Source of the DNA: Thermanaerovibrio acidaminovorans DSM 6589
GTDB taxonomy: Bacteria > Synergistota > Synergistia > Synergistales > Synergistaceae
NCBI RefSeq assembly: GCF_000024905.1
Contig: NC_013522.1
Coordinates: 434,001-498,000 of the forward strand
DNA length: 64,000 bases
Direction: 5' to 3'
Position 1 is the stretch's first letter. Each line of letters starts with the position of its first letter. The notes beneath the pieces were generated by a model. It was given only the letters and a program-made list of their open reading frames with translations, did not search any database and had not been told where the DNA came from. The position numbers and the translations under genes are program-made. Positions 9,109 through 18,560 of the stretch are shown here, one piece after another.

Positions 9109-9137
9109 GGGGCGGGGCTTGGTCCCCGCCCCTTTTT
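9109..9137. terminator. Bidirectional terminator between permease and CNNM/CorC gene
   Basis: Arms GGGGCGGGG and CCCCGCCCC are separated by a 6-base loop and followed by TTTTT on the + strand. The stem overlaps the stop of the convergent minus-strand gene, so it probably ends both transcripts. Confidence 0.8.
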
Positions 9138-10425
9138 AGATGTCTTTGGAGGGGTTTCGATCCTGCTGCTCGGGGGGCATCTCTATCCGGACCTTGAGGA
9201 TCCTCTGTCCCGCCACCTTGGCCACCGAGAACCGGATCCCCTCCCAGTCAACCCACGCCCCCTGCTCCGGCAGGGTCTTGAACTGCTCGTAGAGCCAGCC
9301 GCTCAGGGTGGAGGACTCGCTATCGGGCATCCGGTCCATCTCCAGGTGCGAGTAGAACAGGTCCTCAAGGTAGACGTCGCCGCTAACCAGGTAGACCCGG
9401 TCCTCCAGCTGGGTGAAGTAGTCCTTAACGTCGTCGTGTTCGTCCAGGATTTCCCCCACCAGCTCCTCCAGCAGGTCCTCCACGGTGATTATCCCCGAGG
9501 TTCCCCCGTACTCGTCCAGGACGATGGCCATGTGGGTCCTGTTGGCCCTCATGATCTTCAGGGCGTCCATGAGGCTGGCGCTGCCGGCTATGAGGACCGG
9601 CCGCTTCATTATGGCCCTCACGTCCGGGTTGTCGGTCTCGAAGGCCCTCCGCATGTAGTCCTTGAAGTGGAGGATGCCTATCACGTTGTCCAGGCTCCCC
9701 TCGTATATGGGCACCCGGGAGTACTGGTTCTTGAGCAGCATCTCCCGGATCCGGCGGGGGTCCTCGTGGACGTTCAATGCGAACAGGTCCACCCGGGGGG
9801 TCTGGATTTCCCAGACCTGGAGCTCGTTGAAGTTTACCGCGTTCTCGATCAGCTCCTTCTCCGGTTGAGGTAGAACCCGCTCATCAAGCATGGTTTCCAA
9901 GATGTGCAAAAGCTCGTCGTGGGTGACGCTGGGCTCCATTCGTCTCCCGGTGGAGCGCCACCGGTCCAAAATGGACGATATGGAGGAGATGACCCAGGCG
10001 ATGGGTTTGAGGAGCCTCACCAGGAGGGCCACCACCGGGGCGGAGGCTAGGGCGAAGGGCTCCGACACGTCCTTCACGTAGGACTTGGGGAGCACCTCCC
10101 CGAAGAGGATTATTAGCACCGTCATGAGCACCGTTGCGTAGAGGACCCCGATGGGGCCGAAGAGAAGGGCGAAGATGGTGGAGGCTATGGAGGTCATCAG
10201 GATGTCCACTATGTTGCCCCCCACCAGGATGGTGGAGATGGTGCGTTGGAAATCTTGAAGGAGATCCAGCGCACGCTTGGCCCCCGGGCGTCCCTCCTCG
10301 GCGAAGCGCTTCATCCTTATTCGGTTGACGCTGGAGAAGGCCATCTCCGCGGCGGAGAAGAAGGCGGAGAGCAGGAAGAGGAACATGAAGAGAATCAGCA
10401 GCGATACGGTGCCGGATCCAGCCAT
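9136..10425 (-). CDS. CNNM/CorC-family membrane protein with CBS domains
   Basis: A 429-residue protein with an N-terminal DUF21 (CNNM) transmembrane domain of four hydrophobic segments (about residues 5-150). A pair of CBS domains follows (about 200-330, including the [14 protein letters not shown] region). The C-terminal CorC_HlyC domain spans about 345-420. The order and length match bacterial CorB/YugS-type Mg2+ transport or efflux proteins that older databases call hemolysins. The start ATG is preceded by AAAGGAAGGTAA. It is the only minus-strand gene inside the purine island and has no obvious link to it. Confidence 0.88.
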   Translation of the reverse strand: MAGSGTVSLLILFMFLFLLSAFFSAAEMAFSSVNRIRMKRFAEEGRPGAKRALDLLQDFQRTISTILVGGNIVDILMTSIASTIFALLFGPIGVLYATVLMTVLIILFGEVLPKSYVKDVSEPFALASAPVVALLVRLLKPIAWVISSISSILDRWRSTGRRMEPSVTHDELLHILETMLDERVLPQPEKELIENAVNFNELQVWEIQTPRVDLFALNVHEDPRRIREMLLKNQYSRVPIYEGSLDNVIGILHFKDYMRRAFETDNPDVRAIMKRPVLIAGSASLMDALKIMRANRTHMAIVLDEYGGTSGIITVEDLLEELVGEILDEHDDVKDYFTQLEDRVYLVSGDVYLEDLFYSHLEMDRMPDSESSTLSGWLYEQFKTLPEQGAWVDWEGIRFSVAKVAGQRILKVRIEMPPEQQDRNPSKDI

Positions 10426-10668
10426 CTATTTACCTTCCTTTCGTGGGGTCCCCGGCGGGGGCCCTTCTTGAGTTTGAAGTTTACCATCCAGCCCTGGTTG
10501 TCCCAAGGGGAGGCTCAGCGGATGGTTTACCGGGGTGATGGTCTTTAGAAACCATGGTCTGTGGGGTGATGGGGCGAATCAAGTTAGGATTCAGTGGGTC
10601 TTTGACTGGGTTTTCGTCCCCCTTGGCCCCCTTGGGATGGGATCCCTTCGGAGTTGGCCTTGGGGAGA

Positions 10669-10697
10669 TTGACATTCGGGGCGCAATGGGGTATAAG
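10669..10697 (+). promoter_or_regulatory. Sigma70-type promoter for the YheO regulator and urate cluster
   Basis: A perfect TTGACA -35 (10669-10674), a 17-base spacer and TATAAG as -10 (10692-10697). Transcription would start near 10704, about 50 bases before the regulator's ATG. The regulator, dpaL, ssnA, ygfK, ygeY and ygeW are closely spaced, so this promoter may drive the whole run. Confidence 0.8.
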
Positions 10698-10740
10698 GTG
10701 TACGAAAAGAAAAAAACATCACGATAAAAATTTTTCGCAC
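10698..10740. promoter_or_regulatory. Imperfect inverted repeat in the regulator leader, candidate operator
   Basis: GTG-TA-CGAAAA at 10698-10708 is mirrored by TTTTCG-CAC at 10732-10740, flanking an A-rich centre. It covers the expected transcription start and early leader, a natural place for autoregulation by the YheO-type protein. The binding factor is not known from sequence. Confidence 0.35.
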
Positions 10741-10752
10741 CGGGGTGATCCC

Positions 10753-11388
10753 ATGGGGTCCGAAGAGCTCATCAAGATGGTGAAGCCTATGGTGGACTTC
10801 CTCGCCGAGGTCCTGGGGGACCTGGCGGAGGTGGTGCTCCACGACCTGAGGGACCCGGAACACTCCATCGTGGCCATAAGGAACGGCCACATCTCGGGCC
10901 GCAACGTGGGAGACTCCCTCACCGACTACGCGCTGGAGATCCTGAGGGAGTCCAAGGATCTCCCCTACAAGGTGAACTACAAGGGCCTCCTGGACGACGG
11001 ACGACCCATCAGGCTCTCCTCCTTCTTCATCCGGGACCCCTCGGGCGAACCGGTGGCCATGCTCTCTATAAACCTGGACATATCCCGGGTCCAGGACGCC
11101 TACAAGGTCATGGGATCTTTCCTCAACATAGGCAAGAACGGGGAGGAGTCCACCCCTCCCCACCCGGTCCACTTCACGTCCATAGAGAAGCTGATGCATC
11201 AGCAGATGGACCAGGTGCTGGCCATGCGGGGCATGCCCCCCTCCAGGATGACCCCGGAGGAGAAGAAGTCGGTGGTGGAGGAGCTGGATCGAAAGGGCAT
11301 CTTCCTCCTCAAGGGGGCCGTGGCGGAGGCCGCCCGGCGCCTTGAGGTGTCGGAGCAGACCATATACAGGTATCTCAGGGGCAACTGA
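10753..11388 (+). CDS. YheO/DauR-type transcriptional regulator (PAS-like domain plus HTH)
   Basis: A 211-residue protein with the N-terminal YheO PAS-like domain (about residues 5-120; LHDLRDPEHSIVAIRNGHIS is characteristic). The C-terminal HTH_22 domain includes RLEVSEQTIYRYLRG at the end. The start is ATG 10753, preceded by GGGGTGATCCC, which matches the 16S 3' end well; upstream in-frame starts lie inside the promoter. Relatives such as DauR control amino-acid catabolism genes. It sits 19 bases before the diaminopropionate ammonia-lyase gene, so regulation of the urate/diaminopropionate cluster in response to an intermediate is inferred. Confidence 0.88.
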   Translation: MGSEELIKMVKPMVDFLAEVLGDLAEVVLHDLRDPEHSIVAIRNGHISGRNVGDSLTDYALEILRESKDLPYKVNYKGLLDDGRPIRLSSFFIRDPSGEPVAMLSINLDISRVQDAYKVMGSFLNIGKNGEESTPPHPVHFTSIEKLMHQQMDQVLAMRGMPPSRMTPEEKKSVVEELDRKGIFLLKGAVAEAARRLEVSEQTIYRYLRGN

Positions 11389-11407
11389 CCCCTTGGAGGT
11401 GTTCAAA

Positions 11408-12640
11408 TTGGAAGAGATCCGCTACGTGGTTAATGGCCCCGAGAGGGGAATGCAGGGCAGGGCCTCGGTGGAGAGCTTCTCCGAGGATGAGATGAGGAAG
11501 GTGGTCGGGTTCCACTCCACCATGCCGGGCTACAGCCCAACCCCGTTGGCTTCCCTCCCCTCCCTGGCCAAGCGGCTTGGTCTGGGCTCCATCCACGTGA
11601 AGGATGAGTCCCACCGGTTTGGGCTCAAGGCCTTCAAGGTTCTGGGGGGATGCTACGCCATCGCCATGCACCTGGCCCAGAAGCTGGGCAAGGACATATC
11701 GGAGCTCCCCTTCCAGGTGCTCACCAGCGACCAGGTTAAGCAACAACTGGGGGACGTGACCTTCGCCACCACCACGGATGGCAACCATGGCCGGGGCGTG
11801 GCCTGGACCGCCCGGATGCTCCGCCAGAAGGCGGTGGTCTACATGCCCAAGGGCTCCGCGGTGTTCCGGCTGGAGAAGATAAGGGGCGAGGGGGCCCAGG
11901 CGGAGATACTGGACATGAACTACGACGATGCGGTGCGCTACACGGACCAGCAGGCCAAGAAGCACGGCTGGGTGGTGGTCCAGGACACCGCCTGGGAGGG
12001 CTACACGGACATCCCCCTCTGGATAATGCAGGGCTACGGCACCATGGTGGTGGAGGCCCTGGAGCAGATGAAGGCCCGGGGCGAGGAGCGCCCCACCCAC
12101 GTGTTCATCCAGGCGGGGGTGGGCTCCCTGGCGGGGGCGGTCCAGGGGGTCCTGAGGGCTCGGTTCGGCCAGGACGCCCCCAAAGTGGTGGTTGTGGAGG
12201 CCAGCGCCGCCGCCTGCTACTACGAGTCCGCCGTGGCGGGGGACGGCAAGCCCCGGGCGGTGGGCGGTGACCTGTTCACCCTCATGGCGGGCCTGGCCTG
12301 CGGGGAGGTCAACATAATCGGCTACGAGATCCTTAGGGACTACGCCGCCGCCTTCGTCTCCTGCCCGGACTACGTGGCCGCCCGGGGGATGAGGGTGCTG
12401 GGCAACCCCCTGGAGGGGGACCAGAAGGTGATCTCCGGCGAGTCCGGGGCGGTCACCACCGGCCTTCTGGCCTACCTGATGGACCGGCCGGAGCTCAAGG
12501 GTCTGAGGGAGGCCCTGGATCTCAACGAGTCCTCCCGGGTCCTCCTCTTCAGCACCGAGGGGGACACGGACCCGGACCGCTACCGCTCGGTGGTGTGGGA
12601 CGGGGAGTTCCCCACCGTGGGCCACCTGTCCAGGCCCTAG
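11408..12640 (+). CDS. dpaL: 2,3-diaminopropionate ammonia-lyase
   Basis: A 410-residue PLP enzyme of the YgeX family. The PLP lysine is in KDESHRFGLKAFKVLGG. TTDGNHGRGVAW forms the cofactor-binding Asn/Gly region, and GVGSLAGA the phosphate-binding loop. It cleaves 2,3-diaminopropionate to pyruvate and two ammonia. The start is TTG 11408 with GGAGGTG 7 bases upstream; the longer frame begins inside the upstream gene. In E. coli and gut anaerobes ygeX belongs to the urate-inducible anaerobic purine-degradation cluster together with ssnA, ygfK, ygeY and ygeW, all of which follow here. Confidence 0.93.
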   Translation: MEEIRYVVNGPERGMQGRASVESFSEDEMRKVVGFHSTMPGYSPTPLASLPSLAKRLGLGSIHVKDESHRFGLKAFKVLGGCYAIAMHLAQKLGKDISELPFQVLTSDQVKQQLGDVTFATTTDGNHGRGVAWTARMLRQKAVVYMPKGSAVFRLEKIRGEGAQAEILDMNYDDAVRYTDQQAKKHGWVVVQDTAWEGYTDIPLWIMQGYGTMVVEALEQMKARGEERPTHVFIQAGVGSLAGAVQGVLRARFGQDAPKVVVVEASAAACYYESAVAGDGKPRAVGGDLFTLMAGLACGEVNIIGYEILRDYAAAFVSCPDYVAARGMRVLGNPLEGDQKVISGESGAVTTGLLAYLMDRPELKGLREALDLNESSRVLLFSTEGDTDPDRYRSVVWDGEFPTVGHLSRP

Positions 12641-12679
12641 GGCGGTCACCAAATGTCACCTAACCTGGGGGTGAGGGAG

Positions 12680-14005
12680 ATGCTTCTGGTAGGGAACGGC
12701 GCGGTGATCACCCGGGATCCGTCCAGGCCCTTCATAAGGGACGGGGCGGTGCTCTGCGACGGGGGCCTCATCCGGGAGGTGGGGACCTGGGCGGACCTCG
12801 GGGCCCGGTACCCGGAGGCCCAGTTCCTGGACGCCAAGGGGGGGCTCATCCACCCGGGGCTCATAAACGCCCACATGCACTACTATAGCGCCCTGGTCAG
12901 GGGCTTCGGCGGCAAGGGGGGTGAGCCCGCTGCGGACTTCGTCCAGGTGCTGGAGCGGCTCTGGTGGAGGCTGGACAAGGCCCTCACCCTGGAGGACGTG
13001 AAGGTGTCCGCCCAGGTGTGCCTGCTGGAGGCCATCCGTTGCGGGTGCACCTGCATGCTGGACCACCACGCCAGCCCCAACGCCATAACCGGCAGCCTCT
13101 TCGCCATCGCCGAGGCGGTGGAGGAGATGGGACTCTCCGCCTGCCTCTGTTACGAGGTCTCCGACCGGGACGGGGAGGACAAGGCCCTGGAGGGCATAAG
13201 GGAGAACCGGGACTTCATCCAGCACGCCAGCAAGGGGGACGGGCGGCGCATGGCCGGCACCTTCGGCCTCCACGCCTCCCTCACCCTGTCGGACAAGACC
13301 CTTGACATGTGCGCCTCCTCTGGGGACTACCAGGGCTTCCACGTCCACGTGGCGGAGGGGCAGACCGACGAGCCTTTGTGCCGGGAGAGGCACGGGCTCT
13401 CCATCGTGGACCGGTTCCGCCGCTTCGGCCTCCTGGGCCCCAAGTCCATGGCGATCCACTGCATCCACGTGGACCAGGAGGAGATGGAGATCCTCAAGGA
13501 CACCAGGACCGCGGTGGTCCACAACCCGGAGTCCAACATGGGCAACGCGGTGGGGGCCGCCAAGGTGCTGGAGATGAACCGGATGGGGATCCTCATGGGG
13601 CTGGGAACCGACGGCTACGTGTGCGACATGCTCAGGTCCTACGCCATGGCCAACGCCCTGGTGAAGCACTCGGCGGGACACCCCAACGTGGGCTGGGGGG
13701 AGATCCCCACCATGCTGTTCCAGCGCAACTACGAGATCGCCAACCGCTACTTCTCGGTGAACCGTGGGATGCTCAAGGAGGGTTGGGCGGCGGACCTGGT
13801 GGTGTTCGACTACGATCCCCCCACCCCCCTGAGCGACGCCAACGTGAACGGGCACCTGCTCTTCGGCCCCCTCACCGGGCACGTGGTCCATACCGTGGCG
13901 GACGGCAAGGTGCTGTACAAGGACAGGGCCTTCACCTCCGTGGACCCCAAGGCCATCATGGCCCGGGCCAGGGAGCTGGCGGTCAAGGTCTGGGAGAGGT
14001 TCTAA
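12680..14005 (+). CDS. ssnA: Putative aminohydrolase SsnA
   Basis: A 441-residue amidohydrolase-superfamily enzyme. HPGLINAHMHYYSALVRGFG carries the first metal-binding His pair, and GLHASLTLSD and HVHVAEGQTDEP carry further metal-site and catalytic residues. ATG 12680 is preferred over 12653: it follows GGGGGTGAGGGAG and gives almost exactly the E. coli SsnA length. SsnA is one of the genes needed for anaerobic urate breakdown, probably hydrolysing a ring or amidine intermediate; the precise reaction is not settled. It lies between dpaL and ygfK. Confidence 0.9.
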   Translation: MLLVGNGAVITRDPSRPFIRDGAVLCDGGLIREVGTWADLGARYPEAQFLDAKGGLIHPGLINAHMHYYSALVRGFGGKGGEPAADFVQVLERLWWRLDKALTLEDVKVSAQVCLLEAIRCGCTCMLDHHASPNAITGSLFAIAEAVEEMGLSACLCYEVSDRDGEDKALEGIRENRDFIQHASKGDGRRMAGTFGLHASLTLSDKTLDMCASSGDYQGFHVHVAEGQTDEPLCRERHGLSIVDRFRRFGLLGPKSMAIHCIHVDQEEMEILKDTRTAVVHNPESNMGNAVGAAKVLEMNRMGILMGLGTDGYVCDMLRSYAMANALVKHSAGHPNVGWGEIPTMLFQRNYEIANRYFSVNRGMLKEGWAADLVVFDYDPPTPLSDANVNGHLLFGPLTGHVVHTVADGKVLYKDRAFTSVDPKAIMARARELAVKVWERF

Positions 14006-14023
14006 ACAGGCGGGAGGTTAGCC

Positions 14024-17000
14024 ATGAGAGACTACATGAGGCCCTTGACCTTCGAGGAGCATCTGGATTGGATACTGGGGGAGTACGGGACCAGGAGGTC
14101 CATATACGGCATACCGGAGGCCATGTTCTACCGGCCCGACCCCTCCTCCCCCATGGTGAGCCGCCTCTTCGGCGACTCGTTGCACACCCCCATAGGCCCC
14201 GCGGCGGGACCCCACACCCAGCTGGTTCAGAACATCCTCTCCGCCTGGCTCTGCGGGGCTAGGTACATGGAGCTCAAGACGGTCCAGATAATGGACGAGC
14301 TGGTCATCGAGCGGCCCTGCATAGACATGGAGGACGAGGGCTACAACGTGGAGTGGTCCCAGGAGCTTAAGCTGGAGAGGTCCGCCGCAGAGTACGCCCG
14401 GGCCTGGGTGCTGGTCCACGCGATGCCCCGGCTTCTGGGCTGGGATGACGTCACCGAGGGCACCATATTCAACATGAGCGTGGGCTACAACATGGAGGGC
14501 ATCCTGACCCCCAGGATGCAGCAGTTCATGGCCTCCATGGAGGACGCATCGGATGAGATAGGCCGCTGCCTGGAGGTGCTGGCGGACCGGCTGCCGGAGA
14601 TGGAGGACCTTACGGTGCCCTCCCGGATATCCGCCGGTTGCACCCTGTCCACCATGCACGGCTGCCCCCCGGACGAGATAGAGAAGATAGCCTCCTACCT
14701 GATAAACCGGGGGCTCCACGTGTTCGTCAAGCTGAACCCCACCCTGCTGGGGGCGGAGACGGTCAGGTCCATCCTGAACGACAAGCTGGGATTCAAACGG
14801 CTTCACGTCCCCGACTCCGCCTTCGAGCACGACCTGAAGTACCCCCAGGCGGTGGAGATCCTGCGGAACCTGTCGGACCTGGCGCGCCGCAAGGGGGTCA
14901 CCTTCGGGGTGAAGCTCACCAACACCCTGGCCATGGAGAACTGGAAGGGCCGGATGCCCGGCGGCGAGATGTACATGTCGGGTCGCCCCCTCTTCCCCCT
15001 GGCGGTCAACCTCTTCAACAAGATCCGGTCCGATTTCCCGGACCTGCCGGTCTCCTTCTCCGCCGGGGCGGACCAGGAGAACGTGGCCAGGCTCTTCGCC
15101 TGCGGCGTAAAGACCGTAACTATCGCCTCGGAGCTTCTCAAGCCCGGAGGCTACGGCCGGCTTCTCTCCTGCGTCAACAGCCTTGAGCGGGCCATGAGGG
15201 AGCGGGGCTGCTCCTCCCTGGAGGAGTTCGCCAAGGACGGGGCCATGGCTCTCAAGGACCTGGCGGCGGACAGCCTCACCAACCCCAGGTACCGGTACGT
15301 GCCGGTCACACCCCCCAAGTCCCCAACGCCCCTTGGGATGTTCGACTGCGTGGAGGCCCCCTGCAGCGCCGCCTGCCCGGTGAACCAGGAGGTTCCCCTA
15401 TACGCAAGGCGCATAGCCAAGGGTGACTTCGACGGAGCCCTGGAGGCGGTCCTGCGGCGCAACCCCATGCCGGGAGTTACGGGACACGTGTGCCCCCACG
15501 GTTGCCAGGACCGGTGCACCAGGAGCCAGATAGACGAGCCGGTGGCCATACGGGCCCTCAAGAGGGCGGCGGAGCGGTACGGGTCCTTCGAGCCCACCCG
15601 GGTTGAGCCCGGGGACATCAAGGTGGCGGTGATAGGCGCCGGTCCCTCGGGGCTCGCCGCCGCCCGGGAGCTGGCCCAGGTGGGCTTCAAGGTGACCGTG
15701 ATGGAGGCCAAGGACCGCCCCGGGGGGATGATGAGCCTGGCCCCCAGCTTCCGCCTCCCGGCGGACGCCCTGGCGGGGGACGTGGAGAGGGTCCAGGCCC
15801 TGGGGGTCCAGTTCCTCTTCAACCACCCGGTGACCCAGTCGCCGGAGTCGTTGCTGGGGGAGTACGGGGCGGTCTACGTGGCCACCGGCTTCCCGGTGGA
15901 CTCCCCCCTGGGGCTCGAGGGGGAGGGCGCCAAGGGGGTCTTCGGCGCCCTGGGCTTCCTGGACTCGGTGGCCAGGGGCGAGAGGGTGGACCTGGGAGAC
16001 CGGGTGCTGGTGGTGGGGGGCGGCAACACCGCCATGGATGCCGCCAGGACCGCCATGAGGCTAGGCGCCTCGGTCAAGGTGGTCTACCGGAGGACCAGGG
16101 ACCAGATGCCCGCGGAGCCCGAGGAGGTGGAGGCCTTCCTGTCCGAGGGGGGCACAATCCTGGAGCTGGCCTCCCCGGAGGGGTTGGTGGTGTCCGACGG
16201 GACCGTTAAGGGGCTGGTGTGCCGGCGCAACCGCCTGGGAGATCCGGGCCCCGACGGTCGTCCCCGGCCGGTGCCCACCGACGAGACCTTCACCCTGGAG
16301 GCGGACTCGGTGATAGCCGCCATAGGCCAGGCCCAGGCCAACGTGATCTTCGACGCCAGCGCCCTGCGGATCGAGGGCGGAAAGGTGAGGGTCTTCGACA
16401 ACCTCAGCACCCAGGTGCCCGGGGTCTACGCGGGGGGCGACCTGGTGAGGGGACCCAAGACGGTCATAGCCGCCTGCGCGGACGGCATCTCCGCCGCCCG
16501 GTCCATAGCCCGGGCCTTCGGGGTCCAGGTGCCCTGTCAGGAGGTGCCCGAGTCCCTCACCGAGGAGGAGATAGGGCAGATAAAGCTCCGCCGCATAGCC
16601 AAGGTCCCCTCCGCTCGGGAGCCCCGGCGGACCCAGCGGGATTTCGACCTCTTCGAGCTGCCCTTGAGCCGGGAGGAGGCGGTGGAGGAGGCCAAGCGGT
16701 GCCTCTCCTGCGACGTGGTGTGCGACAAGTGCGTGGACGTGTGCCCCAACCGGGCCAACGTGTCGGTGCTGGTGACCCCTGGAGCGGGGCTGGCCCCCGC
16801 CTTCCGGTGCGACGGTGACCGGGTGGCCTGGGTCCGGTCGGTGCCGGTCCAGGTCCGGCAGGACAGGCAGATAGTCCACGTGGAGGACCTGTGCAACCGA
16901 TGCGGCAATTGCGAGACCTTCTGCGTCCACCAGGATGGCAAGCCCTTCGAGCAGAAGCCCCGGCTCTTCTTCTGCGAGGAGGGAGTGGTCCGGGAGGAGG

Positions 17001-17251
17001 AGAACGCCCTCTGGGCCGCGGAGGGGGAGGTGGTGTGGAAGCAGGGTGGCATCCGCTGCTCCCTGGTTCGAAGCGCCTACGGCTGGATCTACGAGGACCC
17101 CTTCATCCGGGTGGAGCTGACCGGCTCGTTCAGGCCTGTGACCTTTGAGGCCAAGGGCCACTTCCAGGGGGAGAGGAGCCTGGAGATGGCGTTCCAGATG
17201 AAGGTCCTGTTGGAGGGAATGGAGGAGAGCGCCCCCTTCCTCCTGGCCTAG
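14024..17251 (+). CDS. ygfK: YgfK-type iron-sulfur flavoprotein (putative selenate reductase subunit)
   Basis: A 1075-residue multidomain redox protein. The first 430 or so residues form a dihydroorotate/dihydropyrimidine-dehydrogenase-like barrel. Next comes a Cys-rich glutamate-synthase-type FeS domain (CSAACPVNQEVPLY, GHVCPHGCQDRC). FAD and NAD(P)H Rossmann motifs follow (VAVIGAGPSGLAAARELA about residue 540; VLVVGGGNTAMDAARTA about 660). C-terminal 4Fe-4S motifs are CLSCDVVCDKCVDVCPN and LCNRCGNCETFC. YgfK probably reduces a purine-derived intermediate with NAD(P)H and is required for anaerobic urate use in E. coli-type clusters. The old selenate-reductase name reflects mutant phenotype, not a proven reaction. 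Confidence 0.92.
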   Translation: MRDYMRPLTFEEHLDWILGEYGTRRSIYGIPEAMFYRPDPSSPMVSRLFGDSLHTPIGPAAGPHTQLVQNILSAWLCGARYMELKTVQIMDELVIERPCIDMEDEGYNVEWSQELKLERSAAEYARAWVLVHAMPRLLGWDDVTEGTIFNMSVGYNMEGILTPRMQQFMASMEDASDEIGRCLEVLADRLPEMEDLTVPSRISAGCTLSTMHGCPPDEIEKIASYLINRGLHVFVKLNPTLLGAETVRSILNDKLGFKRLHVPDSAFEHDLKYPQAVEILRNLSDLARRKGVTFGVKLTNTLAMENWKGRMPGGEMYMSGRPLFPLAVNLFNKIRSDFPDLPVSFSAGADQENVARLFACGVKTVTIASELLKPGGYGRLLSCVNSLERAMRERGCSSLEEFAKDGAMALKDLAADSLTNPRYRYVPVTPPKSPTPLGMFDCVEAPCSAACPVNQEVPLYARRIAKGDFDGALEAVLRRNPMPGVTGHVCPHGCQDRCTRSQIDEPVAIRALKRAAERYGSFEPTRVEPGDIKVAVIGAGPSGLAAARELAQVGFKVTVMEAKDRPGGMMSLAPSFRLPADALAGDVERVQALGVQFLFNHPVTQSPESLLGEYGAVYVATGFPVDSPLGLEGEGAKGVFGALGFLDSVARGERVDLGDRVLVVGGGNTAMDAARTAMRLGASVKVVYRRTRDQMPAEPEEVEAFLSEGGTILELASPEGLVVSDGTVKGLVCRRNRLGDPGPDGRPRPVPTDETFTLEADSVIAAIGQAQANVIFDASALRIEGGKVRVFDNLSTQVPGVYAGGDLVRGPKTVIAACADGISAARSIARAFGVQVPCQEVPESLTEEEIGQIKLRRIAKVPSAREPRRTQRDFDLFELPLSREEAVEEAKRCLSCDVVCDKCVDVCPNRANVSVLVTPGAGLAPAFRCDGDRVAWVRSVPVQVRQDRQIVHVEDLCNRCGNCETFCVHQDGKPFEQKPRLFFCEEGVVREEENALWAAEGEVVWKQGGIRCSLVRSAYGWIYEDPFIRVELTGSFRPVTFEAKGHFQGERSLEMAFQMKVLLEGMEESAPFLLA

Positions 17252-17305
17252 GGGGGACGGGGTTTCAGGAGGCCCTTGGGCCTATCAAGAAAGGAGATGT
17301 TTCGA

Positions 17306-18517
17306 GTGGAGTTGGACTACGGGAAGATAAGGGAGCTGGCCAAGAAGTATGAGCCGGACATGACCAGGTTCCTGCGGGACATGATCGCCATCCCCAGCGA
17401 GAGCTGCCAGGAGGAGAAGCTGATCCAGCGGATCAAGCAGGAGATGGAGAAGGTGGGCTTCGATGAGGTGGTCATCGACCCCATGGGCAACATCCTGGGG
17501 TACATGGGCACCGGCGAGAGGCTCATCGCCTTCGACGCCCACATAGACACCGTGGGGATCGGCAACAGGGACAACTGGACCTTCGACCCCTACGAGGGCT
17601 TCGAGGATGCGGAGAGGATCGGTGGCCGGGGGGCCAGCGACCAGGAGGGCGGCATGGCCTCCATGGTGTACGCCGCCAAGATCATGAAGGACCTGGGCCT
17701 CCTGGAGGGGCTTAGGGTGGTTATGGTGGGTACCGTCCAGGAGGAGGACTGTGACGGCCTCTGCTGGCAGTACATAGTCAAGGAGGACAAGGTTCGCCCC
17801 GAGTTCGTGGTGAGCACCGAGCCCACCGACGGGCGGATCCACCGGGGGCAGAGGGGTCGGATGGAGATCATGGTGAAGACCAAGGGGGTCAGCTGCCACG
17901 GTTCCGCCCCCGAGCGGGGGGACAACGCCATCTACAAGATGGCCCCCATCCTCCAGGAGCTCAGGGCCCTTCACGCCAACCTCAAGGATGACCCGTTCCT
18001 GGGCAAGGGCTCCCTGGCGGTGTCGGAGATCTTCTTCACCAGCCCGTCCCGGTGCGCCGTGGCGGACAGCTGTTGGATCTCCATCGACCGGCGTCTCACC
18101 GCTGGGGAAACCAAGGAGCTGGCCCTTCAGCAGATAAGGAACCTGCCCTCGGTGGCCTCCTCCGGGGCGGAGGTTTCCCTGTACACCTACGAGCGGCCCT
18201 CCTACACGGGGCTGGTGTACCCCACCGAGTGCTACTTCCCCTCCTGGGTGCTTGAGGAGGACCACCCGGTGACCAAGAGCATGGTGGACGCCTTCAAGGG
18301 GGTCCTCCAGAAGGAGCCGGTGGTGGACAAGTGGACCTTCTCCACCAACGGGGTGGCCATCATGGGCCTCCTTGGGATCCCCTGCATCGGCTTCGGCCCC
18401 GGTCACGAGGACCAGGCCCACGCCCCCGACGAGGTGACCTGGAAGTCCGAGCTGGTGAACTGCGCGGCGGTCTACGCGGCGCTACCCAGGATATACGCGG
18501 ATCGCTATGGCCGCTAG
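17306..18517 (+). CDS. ygeY: YgeY-type M20 metallohydrolase
   Basis: A 403-residue M20-family amidohydrolase. Metal and catalytic motifs are [10 protein letters not shown] (His and Asp), [13 protein letters not shown] (bridging Asp) and [10 protein letters not shown] (Glu-Glu). GTG 17306 is chosen because AAAGGAG sits 9 bases upstream, and the resulting length equals that of E. coli YgeY. In the urate cluster it probably hydrolyses a carbamoyl or ureido-amino acid to release diaminopropionate or a precursor. It follows ygfK by about 55 bases. Confidence 0.9.
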   Translation: MELDYGKIRELAKKYEPDMTRFLRDMIAIPSESCQEEKLIQRIKQEMEKVGFDEVVIDPMGNILGYMGTGERLIAFDAHIDTVGIGNRDNWTFDPYEGFEDAERIGGRGASDQEGGMASMVYAAKIMKDLGLLEGLRVVMVGTVQEEDCDGLCWQYIVKEDKVRPEFVVSTEPTDGRIHRGQRGRMEIMVKTKGVSCHGSAPERGDNAIYKMAPILQELRALHANLKDDPFLGKGSLAVSEIFFTSPSRCAVADSCWISIDRRLTAGETKELALQQIRNLPSVASSGAEVSLYTYERPSYTGLVYPTECYFPSWVLEEDHPVTKSMVDAFKGVLQKEPVVDKWTFSTNGVAIMGLLGIPCIGFGPGHEDQAHAPDEVTWKSELVNCAAVYAALPRIYADRYGR

Positions 18518-18560
18518 GCCCTAGGGATATACAAGAAGGTAAGTGAAGGAGGAGTACGTT

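Larger units (their letters stand above)
10426..10752. other. Divergent intergenic region between CNNM/CorC gene and YheO-type regulator
   Basis: About 330 bases without a convincing gene. It contains short overlapping inverted repeats of ACCATCC/GGATGGT near 10480-10550, a good promoter at 10669-10697 reading right and an AT-rich 5' leader. A 44-codon ATG frame starting near 10539 is not supported by a convincing ribosome-binding site and runs through the promoter, so it is not called. Confidence 0.6.

Noticed and set aside
10539-10673. A 44-codon Trp-rich frame before the YheO regulator, possible leader peptide
   Set aside because: It lacks a convincing ribosome-binding site and runs into the -35 box of the promoter; no attenuator hairpin with T-tract follows.
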